DNA from: Hormiphora californensis
Lineage: Eukaryota; Ctenophora; Tentaculata; Cydippida; Pleurobrachiidae
Reading direction: 5' to 3'
DNA length: 64,000 bases
Assembly (NCBI GenBank): GCA_020137815.1
Contig: CM035353.1
Span: forward strand, 3,654,471 to 3,718,470
Shown here piece by piece: positions 22,201 to 32,500 of the stretch. Positions within the stretch are counted from its first letter, which is position 1. Each line of letters starts with the position of its first letter. A program made the position numbers and the translations under genes. The notes beneath the pieces are model-generated. The model was not told where the DNA came from, searched no databases, and saw only the letters and a list, made by a program, of their open reading frames with translations.

Positions 22201-25200
22201 TGGCGTCACGGAAGAGTGGGTAACAATTACCCTGGCACAATCAGTCTACGTTGTTCAGGTCGTCCTTATTAACAGGTGAGCCTCACTGTAACAGTGCAGT
22301 GCTTGTAGTGGAGATACCGTATTACGTAGTGGAGATACCGTAATGGCGGATACCGTAATGGCACGGACTTTGCGTAACGCGTGAGTACTTTTCTCACAAT
22401 TTTGATGAAAGCACTCGCAAAAAGCTGTTATAAGTGGATTTGGTCAGCACGTCATAAATCAAGGGATCACAGGGGGCCGCACATTCAAAGAGGTCGACTG
22501 TCGAGCACGGCGTTGTATTTGCGCGTGACAATTTGACATACGTTATCTGCACTCATATCTCCAGTTCCTGATAAGATAAAGACTTGATCTTGGTTTCGTT
22601 GAAAAGGTTTTTGCAACGCTTCCGGGTTCAAGTCTTAAGATTGCCAGGAACTTGATCTCGATTATCAAGCATCATTCTTTCCCCTTTTTGATTCTCGGGG
22701 TTAGAATTTTTATTTTGGACTCCCAGGTCTAGCTCCCCATAATTACAATAATTTAACATCAAATATTTCAGGATGCATAGCTTAGGCAACATTTTAAATC
22801 GAATCAAAGGCACACAAGTGATTCTGGTAGACGCTGGAACCGGTCAAATAATGTTGGAAAACTGCGGAACAATCACCACCGCACAGCCGTGGGGGTCTGG
22901 AAGTGTTGCGGAACACACATACACGGTGGAGTGCTCTGGATTTATTAAGACAGATACCATAAAACTGTATGACAATGAAGCGACCGACTATGATAAAACT
23001 TACATATATAATGGTAATCCAATTGGTGTTGTCATCAATTTAGCGGAAGCTCAAGTACTCTCTGATGCAGGTAACACTTGATAAGAGCTACACTTCAAGT
23101 TCGCTATTTTTGCTTTCCATTGTCAAGTTCGTCATACACATTTCCACCTGGAATTTCTTGCTCGTCTTTCTGTCAGAATCTGTATAACACGCACGTGAAT
23201 TTGAGCCGCGGCGCGGCGCATCTGCACGTGCAGTTTTTCCAGAGAGAGTGAGAGACAATCGTATGATTTGATTTGAAAAAGGTAAAATATAAAGATACAT
23301 TGATACTTCATACAAAACCCGACAGACTCTCTATTAAAATAGATGCCCAAGGCATGAGTGCTTACGTCTTAAATTTAGATAAAGTGTAAAAATGTAGTAT
23401 AAAAATACGTCATGTTAGCTATATACACACACGATTAGAAATATATATTGGTTTAATAGTAATAAGTTAAGTTAATAGGTTAATAAGTTCCGGAGTAACC
23501 CTTCCAAACCCAAACCCTCCCTACCCCAGTCAGTGTCAACTGTCAATTTGTGTCAATTGGTATTGGCGCATCACCGGGCAACAACTTTTAAGTTTCAAAC
23601 ATTTCGAACACAACTCCAAACCCATCAACAATTTCTATGACCTCAAACTCCTAAAAACAATAAACATATTATACCATTTACAATTGTTGCCAAGTGATCC
23701 GCCAATGATAAGGAAAAAATTCAGACAGAAGGCTGGATACTAGATGCATTCCACAAATGCTTCTTAAGTTCTGAGGAAAATATCACATGGTCACTAATGC
23801 TACGAATATCATGCGGTAGGGAATTCCACTCTATGTGGGTACGGTAGAAAAAGGAATCTTTAAAAACATCTATTCTAGGGCGCTCATCACACACTACGTA
23901 AGTCGCGTCTTTGTTGATTTGTTGTCTTGTACGTGGTCGGTCATTGTCAACAGTTGGGTCAAAACGTCTCATGTAAGGGGGGAATTCTATTGGTATAAGC
24001 TTGTAAAGTATCTTATGGAACATTTTAAGATCATTATATAGGAACTTAGAAGACATGGGTAGGATCTTAAGTTCCTTGAGCCTAGTTACGTACACTTCGT
24101 TGCTGTAACTACACTCCAATTCATTGAATACCCATTTTACGGCCCTTTTTTGCATCTTTTCAAATTTTTCAATACTAGATGCAGAAATGGGCCGCCATAC
24201 TTCGCTACAGTGTTCATATAGTGACCTTACTAAACTAATGAAGAGAGTTTTGCGTTTTCTCTGCGACTGAACTAGGTCAGAACACGTTCTCCTCACTAGA
24301 CCTAACCTCTGGGAAGATTTTGATAGGAGCTTGTTCTGATGGTGGGTTGACGAAAGTTTATTTGTAGTCAGAACACCCAGATCAGTCTCCGTTTGACTAG
24401 GACCTATTTGTGTGCTTATAGTCTACTTTAAGCTTTTTAAGAATCACATCATGAGAGACGCTGTCAAAAGCCTTTTTAAAATCAAAGAACACTATATCAG
24501 TCTGCAGACCTTTATTTAGGTTAAGGGCAAGATCACAATTGAAGTCTATAAGTTGGGTACTGCAGGACTTAAGGGGAACGAACCCATGTTGAAACGGAGT
24601 TATTTTAGGAAGACAAACCCTGTAAAGCCTCTCTCGAACTAACTTTTCTAAAACTTTCATTGTTAGGCAGGTTAAGGATATCGGCCTGTAGTTCTCGATG
24701 TTTGCCTTATCCCCTTTTTTATGAATGGGTACCACATTGGCATTTTTCCATTCTTGGGGGAATTTACCCTCTCTATAGGATCTATTAAAAATTAGAGTTA
24801 AAGGGTATGCAATGGATCGACAACACTTTTTTAGTAAAATACCCGGTATATTATCAGGACCTATAGCTTTTGAGGGGTCAAGCTTACGTAGTATTTCTAG
24901 AACCTCATCGACATGAAACATTTCATCGTTAAAGTCGTTTTCATGATTACGTATCACATCGATGTGTTCCTGGTAACTACTAGCTTCAGTAAACTGATCA
25001 CTGAAAAAGGTGTTAAATATTTCGGCCTTTTCCATGCTCTCAGTTCGAAACTTCTTCCCGTAAAACACAGTATCAGGGATTCTAGAACTTGATTTCTGCG
25101 ATTTCACATGCTTAAAGAACTTTTTGCTGACCTCAGCTGAGCTATTATTTTCATTTATAAACGGCATGTCATAATAGCTCCGTTCTTTTTCTAGTGACTG

Positions 25201-27851
25201 GGTTCTATACAAATCTTCTGTCTCGATGTGATACCGCACCATACTTTCATTATCTGGGTGCTTTATCACATCAGCTCTTGCTCGGTCTAGGTCTTTTTTA
25301 AGTGATCTGAGCTCATCATCGTACCATGGTGGCTGTGAGCCCAGTTTCACTGATACAAGAGGCACATGCTTTCGGAGTGTAATATCAAGTCTTGACTTGA
25401 AGATCTGCCAGCATGCTTCAGCTGACATTCCCTCAAATCTACTCAACCAGTTCTCCGAAAGTAATTCTTCATCAAGTGCCTCCCAGTTTGCTTTTTTAAA
25501 CGCAAACTTTTTAGTAGTGGTATACTTTGGTCGGATCTTTCTAATAGACAGATGACAATGTATAGTAAAATGATCCGACTTCATGAGCCCACTCTCAACC
25601 ACGGAAACTTCGGAGAAAAGATTTTCGTTGCTGGTAAGTAGGAGATCTAGAATGTTTCCATCTTTGTGAGTTGGCTCATTTATCATGGCCTTAAGTCCCA
25701 GGGAATTGAATAGGTGAATATAATCTTCATGAATTGAGCTGTTCGAAACAGGTAGATCCCAATCTTTGATAGTACTGAGATTGAGATCTCCAAAAATAGA
25801 GAGATTTTTATACTTCTTCATAAGATTCGTGTAATACACTTCTACTCCTCTGAAGAAGTCTAATCCTGAGTAATCGTACCTGTACAGTGTGGAAAGGCAG
25901 ATTGGTGTTGTATTTTTAGGTTTAAGGAGTATAGAAACTATAGGTAGTTCAGTTTTAGTATCAATCTGCTGAACCTCTACTCCTAAATCATTTTTGGCTA
26001 GAATCAACACACCACCACCACCACACTTTCCATACTTCTCCATATCCACTTTCGATCTGTCTTTTCGGAATATGGAGTAGTACTTATCAGAGACAACTTC
26101 CCCATCTTGCACATGTTCATTAGTAGAGTCGATAACTACATCGACCTCTCCTAATTGTTCCAGTTTTTGTCACATCTGTTTGGAGCCTCGACACGACCTC
26201 TAAACAGGTGTTACTTTTTCACAAACTGTTTTCATCTTGGTGTAATCAGCAGTTGAAATGTTGCTAATCATAACAAAAACCTGACTAAATTTTTTCAACT
26301 TGGGGTAAAACCATGGGTGTCAAAAGTTAGCTCTAAGTCCCCTGAGTAACCATCCGGAGACTCTAAGAGATATTTCAAGCCGTTCTCCTGTAATCATTAA
26401 TCCCGGTAGAGCACATATTTGAGTATGGACGTACGTGCAATTGCCTACAACCTCAACTTTAATGTATAACGTTAATGTGCGTCTCTCTCTTTTCTCCCCC
26501 TTGAGAAAGAGTTATCTCGCGCGGCGCAACCGCACGTGCGGTTTTTCCAGAGAGAGTGAGAGACATACAATAACATGTAAACAGCCTGCCAGCGCTCACG
26601 TACGTCCGCATTGTATTTTTTTCTCCACCGGGATTAATGATTACGGGAGAACGGCTTGAAATATCTCTTAGAGTCTCCGGATGGTTACTCAGGGGACCTA
26701 GAGCTAACTTTTGACACCCATGGTTTTACCCCAAGTTGAAAAAATTTAGTCAGGTTTTTGTTATGATTCGCAACATTTCAACTGCTGATTACACCAAGAT
26801 GAAAACAGTTTGTGAAAAAGTAACACCTGTTTAGAGGTCGTGTCGAGGCTCCAAACAGATGTGACAAAAACTGGAACAATTGGGAGAGGTCGATGTAGTT
26901 ATCGACTCTACTACATTGAGCCATGTCTCATTTAACAGTACAATATCGGGAAGGTAGGTACTTAAATATCCCCTCAGTTCCTTAATCTTTGATATTTGGA
27001 ACTGGGGCTGATCTCCCTTCATTGATTGCATATGAATAAGACCATTCACATTGCAATATACTATGTTTATTTTGTTAGGTGTATCACCAGGCCCAGGATT
27101 CAGAATATTGGGCTGTGTACGAGCAATAAGGCTCCTAGCTAACGAGCATACATAAAACACGCAGTTAATAAGCTTTTCTGCACACTCGGCACAATATCTT
27201 ATATGTGCAGAAAAGTATCCCTTTCTACTTAAGAATAATATAAAAACACAATTAGCATACCACTGATACATAATTGGCCACTGCATTCCGTGAGCATCCA
27301 GATTAGCAGGGGCTTTTTTAGATATACAAGAAGGTGCATACAAGAGCATTAGACCTGTAAGGAGGTAGGTTATAGCTACATGTATAGAGAATATTAATAT
27401 TTCAACGTTAATGCGTGTCTCTCCCTTTAATCTCGCACGTGAATTTGAGCCGCGGCGCGGCGCATCTGCACGTGCGGTTCTTCCAGATCGAAATTCCAAA
27501 TAGAATCTCCATATAGAAATTCCAAATAGAAATGTGTATGACGCCGTGTTAGCTTTATAACCCGGGTCCACTGTGAAAGATTCGTGCCAAAATCATCTTT
27601 TTCATACGGCTATTATTATAGCCACGCATTCACATACCAGTCTTGTCCGCCAAAATCGATCAATTATCATCAATTCAACTTGCATATAGCCCTTTCAACC
27701 TTACACTTTTTAGAGTTGGTGTGCCCAGACTTGACCATCGACAATGTTGGTACCTACTCGGACGTGACTATAGAAACGGTAATAGTGGAGGTCCCAGTCT
27801 GTTTACTAACCTGCCAATCAAATGGAGAATGGACCATACCTACATGTCATG
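19208..27851 (+). CDS. Secreted protein with three fucolectin/F5-8C-like domains and a sushi-like exon (3' end not found)
   Basis: Exons: 19208-19446, 20332-20606, 21387-21576, 21684-21937, 22059-22275, 22772-23070, 27714-27851; all GT-AG with matching phases (537 codons so far). MLLFILLIQLSVMEVSA is a signal peptide. Exon pairs 1-2, 3-4 and 5-6 each encode one galactose-binding-like domain: NAIDGDPTTMYHSS...QPEWLLLTLD, YVFDDNPSTSFHSSADNQPEW, and LIDNNPGTSFATAE. Each is followed by RxxGTxI, CGTI and YTVxC, and ends in IAEV or LAEAQV. This is the eel-fucolectin/F5-8 type C layout. The classic RGD carbohydrate motif is not visible, so sugar binding is unproven. Exon 7 is CCP/sushi-like (CLLTCQSNGEWTIPTCHG). 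Introns flanking the domain cassettes are phase 1, as in exon-shuffled modules. Intron 6 (4.6 kb) contains an antisense LINE. Likely an extracellular recognition or adhesion protein. Confidence 0.75.
19523..20177. mobile_element. 655-bp TIR element in intron 1, GGGGGACCACATACAGCAC termini
   Basis: Ends GGGGGACCACATACAGCAC and GTGCTGTATGTGGTCCCCC, flanked by ATA (19520-19522 and 20178-20180). Internal copies of CCGTATGTGGTGCCTCT and its complement lie just inside both ends. Non-coding. Confidence 0.75.
20192..20283. mobile_element. Short TTGG...CCAA relative
   Basis: TTGGTGACATTGACACCTGAG at the left, ATTCGCGGAGCGAGAATAG and GGATCCAA at the right: a compact internal-deletion form of the 543-bp element, inverted. 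No clean 9-bp duplication seen. Confidence 0.55.
20616..21334. mobile_element. pogo/Tigger-like MITE interrupted by a 543-bp element
   Basis: CAGTCGGACCCCGATTTAG at the left and CGGGGTCCGACTG at the right, flanked by TA. The interior repeats CTAAATCGGGGTGCC. The element starts 9 bp after the 5' splice site of exon 2 of the fucolectin-like gene. The segment 20776-21318 is a nested insertion. Confidence 0.8.
20776..21318. mobile_element. 543-bp TTGG...CCAA element, copy 2, nested
   Basis: Same ends and same length as 11509-12051, here flanked by the perfect 9-bp duplication AATCGGGGT (20767-20775 and 21319-21327) inside the pogo-like MITE. Two copies with different 9-bp duplications establish the element's boundaries. 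Confidence 0.88.
22290..22740. repeat. Intronic repeat related to the 31.3-31.6 kb foldback
   Basis: Direct repeats of GTAGTGGAGATACCGTA at 22298-22345 (also at 44108), then GGCGTTGTATTTGCGCGTGAC, TTCCTGATAAGATAAAGA and GCTTCCGGGTTCAAGTCTTA, shared with 31380-31560. A partial, diverged copy in intron 5. Confidence 0.6.
23717..27150 (-). pseudogene. CR1/Jockey-like LINE, internally deleted and interrupted, antisense in intron 6
   Basis: The minus strand carries, in order: NPGP and NIVYCNVNGL then LPDIVLLNETWLN (endonuclease N-terminus, about 26930-27110); a palindromic insertion; the rest of the endonuclease (GGGGVLILAKND, FGDLNLS, SDHFTIH) and reverse-transcriptase start (NVVPIHKKGDKANIENYRPISL, FFDFKKAFDSVSHD) at 24397-26112; and a C-terminal domain (YEHCSEVWRP, FFYRTHIEWNSLP) at 23721-24296. 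Between FDSVSHDVILKKL and DLGVLTTNKL the YADD-bearing palm/thumb, roughly 150-200 residues, is missing near 24400, and the frame shifts there. Hence dead. It encodes an APE-type endonuclease, unlike the element at 15.1-16.6 kb. Confidence 0.82.
26121..26913. mobile_element. 793-bp palindromic element inserted in the LINE endonuclease
   Basis: Ends TAGTAGAGTCGATAACTAC and GTAGTTATCGACTCTACTA. Arms of about 290 bp surround a 210-bp centre rich in GTTTTTCCAGAGAGAGTGAG. Flanking CAT (26118-26120 and 26914-26916) looks like a 3-bp duplication. Removing the element and one CAT restores the endonuclease frame (NETWLN to EHVQDGE), which fixes both borders. Confidence 0.82.
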
Positions 27852-29580
27852 GTTAGTATTTATAAAGCTACCCTTCCAGGTGATATCTTTCTTCCAGCCA
27901 ATAAAATCGCTTTTGAGCTGAGCCTGCTACTTTTCAACTCGGCCATGTGCTGGTGCGTGTGGTTATAAATCTTGACTCAGATATATCTAGATATTGCTAA
28001 ACTAAATCGGTGTCAACTCAATCGCAATTTCCACCGTTCTTGTGCGGTAGACGTCGCGTATATTATACAATCCAGAGGTGATTTTATTTTTGAATACATT
28101 GCACAACTAATTATTTATCGAAAATCAGCTCTCTGCTATTGTTAATAGTAATACATTCATATTCTTCCAGAAATAACTACACAGAAATATCTACATAGTG
28201 CACAGTAGGGTAAAAACGCATTTGCAGATATCTACGTCGGGAAGTAGTCTAGACGTTTTTTTGACTAGCCAGTGGTTATGGGTTTAAGGAAAGGGGGGTC
28301 TCAGATCTAAGGGAAATCAGTATACGGTACCCAAACAGAACGTAACAAGAGACCACAACGTAAAAAACGTCCCAAATACGTGGTCGTAGTCCAAAAACCC
28401 CCGGGGGTCTAAACAGTATAGAACGTAAAGCTCCCCCTTTCCCTTGCGTGCCAGTGCGTCAAACACTAATTTTACAACCAGAAATTTACTGAAACGTTAC
28501 GTTTATAATGCATTTATTAACGTCGTGTCTAGCGTTTTGTCAGGTGTCGGTCGTAGACGTCTTCGGACTACGTCACCCCGAGGTTGAACGATTTTTACGT
28601 CTCTACGAGACTCCGGTTATACGTCCAACAGATTGCGACCAAACCATCACGTAGGACTAACTTTTAGACTACGTCAGTCCGACGAGTTTCCTTGAGCGTT
28701 ATTGCGTAACACTGCAACTGTAGACACTCCATTACACTGAAAGGAGTTGTTAATCAGAGACTTCTTGCAGGCGAAGGCGACGTTTGATTACCAGCGAGAG
28801 AAATCACTGAAGGATCGGCCCAAGAAGCAATGCAGCATCCTCGCACGTAACACTCCCATAGTATCAGCGTTGTCCGGTAGTTTTCGGCCAGTAGAAACCA
28901 GCAAACTTCTTGACCTAGAAACAGAGAGAGCAGAGGAAGAGAAAGAGAGAGAGAGAGAGATAGAGAGCGACCTGAGAGAGAAGATGCAGAGAGGTTAGAG
29001 AGAAGGAGAGAGGAGCAGAGAGAGAGAGAAGGCAAAGAAGAGGAATAATAGATAGAGAGATCGAGACGAGAAGAGACGAGAAAGAGATCTCTCGCGCCTC
29101 ACTCCCTACTCCTCAACTCTTCACTCCTTCCTCTCTCCTGCACCAGCTCTCTCCCCTCTCTCTCTCCCCCTCTCTCCTCTACTCTCTCCTCTAGGCTCTC
29201 TCTCTCAGCCTCGGGGCTTGGGTCTCTCTCTCTCTCTCTGCTCTCCTCCCCTGCCGAGGAAGCGCTACCCAAAGATCAAAATACTGATTTTGATCATACG
29301 AGATATCCCAGGACAACATCACACAAAACGTCGGCCAGAGCAAACGTACCCTCGGAATCCAAATTCATTTGCTCTACCTACCCAACCAGCACCAATTCAT
29401 CATAATTGTATTTCAAAATCAGGGCTTCGTTTCTCCCTGTAAAGTGCGATCGCTAGCTATATACATAGGTATAAGTTAGTTGTTATAGGGAAACAATATG
29501 TTACTAATGTTATCATGGTAATATGTTACCATGGCAATGTGTTACCAATACCATGGTAACACATCTAAAGAGTACGTTAC
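27852..29580. other. Convergent intergenic region; no further exon identified
   Basis: Must hold the 3' ends of the fucolectin-like gene (plus) and gene B (minus), but no in-phase exon was found. 28210-28740 is unusually rich in ACGT/CGT motifs. 28920-29250 is GA/CT microsatellite. A plus-strand frame at 28747-28998 has a possible acceptor but hits a stop in the required phase. Confidence 0.45.
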
Positions 29581-32500
29581 CTTGGTCCTAGAATGTAGTT
29601 GATCAATGTCTCCAGCTCGTCAACCTCATACTGATTTTTTACCTGAAACATGGGGAGGTGGTGGGTGAGGGATGAGTGACCCCTTAGTAAGGGGCCCTTA
29701 CTAAACACGAAACATGGGGGAAGGGGCTTGGTGTGTGATGACCTACAGTGTTATAGCGGGGCTGCTGCAGTCATGCGATTGTAGCAAAATAAACATTCAA
29801 AAAAGGTCTGGCTATACAAATAATGACAACTGCTCCCATCCCAAATGTTATACCATGGCAAGTGTTAGACCAGCCTCTTCACAGGCCTCCTTTGCCTTCA
29901 ACCAAGTCCTTCTGTAAGGCGAGATGATGTACTTTCCTTTGTAGTCGCAAGCGTACGGGTGGACCTGGACAGGGGGGGGGGGGGGGTTATCAGTTGCCAT
30001 GCCGGCTGGGTTACAAGACCTGGACAGGGGGGGGTTGTTATGTTCTAACCCTCCTTGTTAACGGGGCGCGCGAAACGGGGTCTAGTTAGGCAAGGTGGGG
30101 GGTGGACCTGGACAGGGGGGTGTGTGATCAGCTGCCGCGGCTGGGTTAGAAGCAGGTGCTGGTGAGTGGTGATCAGCCTTTTGAATCCAATTCTACACGT
30201 GCTAATATTAAATACCTTGTATAGGAAAGTATCATCCCACATTCCTTCATGGTTAATCCTCATTTGGTTTTGGTAGTACACCAGACCATCTTTTATATTC
30301 TGCTTTTGGTCGGGCATGTGTGCCATCCATCTCTCGTATGAGTTGGGATTGTCCCCATTAGTCCACTCCCAATCCTATAGAGGTACAGGGGTATTACACT
30401 CAGGAACCGACCGAAACAAGTAAACAACCAATCAGAACTCGTGATTTAGGTCACGTGACTGGTTATCAGCCAATCAGAGACCAGTATTTCCTGATTCGGT
30501 CGGTTTCTGGGTATTACACTACTAGCTGTTATACCTAGCTGGTATATCCCATTGATTATTAAGAGGGGGTGTTGAATTAAATACACTTCGTTTCCGATGT
30601 GATATAGTTTTAGGGAATCAGTGCCAGAAGAGTAGCAATAAACTGCTACTGAGGTAGGCACACCGCCGACCAGGATATAGTTTGCAGGGATACACGATTG
30701 AATACTTACAGTAACACTGTAGACATCAGTATAAGTATTTCCAAAGTTATTTCGTACTTTTCGTAGACCACTCCATACCCATTGGTCTGCGTTCCACCTG
30801 AAAGAGCGGGTTTCATTATGGCGCTGGCAAGCGCCCTTTCTCTCCCCAACCATCCTTCCCATTCAAATATCCCTTACCCAACCATCCTTTCTTCCAATAT
30901 TTTTTATTGGGTTGAACTACTTTGGGTGGGAAGCACTTATAAATCAAGTTTTAAATATCATCACACACACCCAGGGATCCCACACAGCAATCGCTGCAGC
31001 TAAGGGACCAATATGAATATGCCGAATATGGAAAATAAAATTGAAAAAAATTGAAAAATAAATCCATATAAATAAACAATGACCGAGACTGCTTATTTAA
31101 TTGCAAACCCGACAAATTTATAAAAGGTATAAGTAATTATTCAAAATTAGCTTGATGGCTATACAGTAGGCTTCCCTAAGTGAAAATTGAAATTCATTAT
31201 AAAATTTTCGGTCAATTTGTATTGGAAAGAGGACAAAAAAAGAAAATTTTTGGCCGAAACCGGAAGTCATAGGACTTCCTGGTTGCGCGCCGACAGGCGA
31301 AGTAACAAAGAGCGCTGCCACCGCGCGCGCGGCTAAAGTTGAATTTTTAATTTAAGCGACAGGCCGCCGCGCATTCAAAGAAGTCGCGCGGCGTTGTATT
31401 TGCGCGTGACAATTCGAGAAACCTTTTCGCTCATATCTCCGGTTCCTGATTAGATAAAGAATTGATCTTGGTTGCGTTGGAAAGGTCTTGAAATTATCTT
31501 TCCAACGCTTCCGGGTTCAATTCTTAAGATTGCCAGGAACTCGATCTCGATTATCACGCGCAAATACAACGCCGCGCGACCTCTTTGAATGCGCGGCGGC
31601 CTGTCGCTTAAATAAAAAATTCGACTATATTTTACTAAAATTTTTAGAATTTTGACAATAAAATCGAAAAAAGCTGAAAATTTTTGTAACGCGCAGCGTT
31701 TTTTGGGAAAGCCGCGCCTTTTTAACCCTTATTAACTCTTGTTAACCCTTTTTAACCTTTTTTAACCTTTTTTAACCCTTTTTAAGAAAATGGGTTTCGG
31801 CATCCTCCCTGTGGTCGGCTAGCGGAGTTTGACACATTCTCCATCTTCTTTTAGACTCCCGATCAGCACACAAACTGACCGAAGTCCCATAGTTTCGAAA
31901 ACACAGATAGGGAAGCCTACTATACAGTGCTCAATCTTTTCAGAGAAAGTTATAAGTAAGATCGAAATCCCCCTATTCCTCCCCAGTATAATACTCAGCT
32001 GCACCAATTAAATTCTTACTTCTTATCAGTTTCTTCATAAGCAAGACCGAATAGGTGTTTGATGTCATGGTTCTTTTCGTCGCTGTCAATAGTAACCAAA
32101 CTGCCCGTAGAGAACATGCTGGATTCTGTAACAATTGACTAAATTAAAATAATCATCACCTGCACCACCCGGCCAAACTAATAACTTTCATATTTGGTAC
32201 TATTGGTACTTTAGTAAAATTCTTTTGGAATCGGACGGTTGCATGTTTCAAACATTTACCGGTGTTAACCAAGTTGTTGTAACAGCTCATTTCCATGCTG
32301 AACATATCTATTTCGTCTTTTACAGTCCATCCTGATGCGTGCTTCAAGTGACAACCGTAGACTTCTGCTACTCGAGTTGGGTCAGCAGCTGCGCCTACCT
32401 GTAGCGGTAGGAGAGATCGAGTTGAGGGGCAGCCAATACGATTGACTCTAATTTGACTACATATAATAGTACATAGTATGTATTGCTAATACACACATAA

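Noticed and set aside
26831-27571. Unbroken host gene of 246 codons
   Set aside because: Only the last part matches the LINE endonuclease N-terminus; the rest is repeat sequence and the C-terminus runs into the palindromic insertion.
28747-28998. Further exon of the fucolectin-like gene
   Set aside because: In the required phase 1 the acceptor leads to TGA within a few codons; the glutamate/arginine run is GA microsatellite.
31725-31792. Interstitial telomere
   Set aside because: The unit is CCCTTTTTAACC-like, not TTAGGG.
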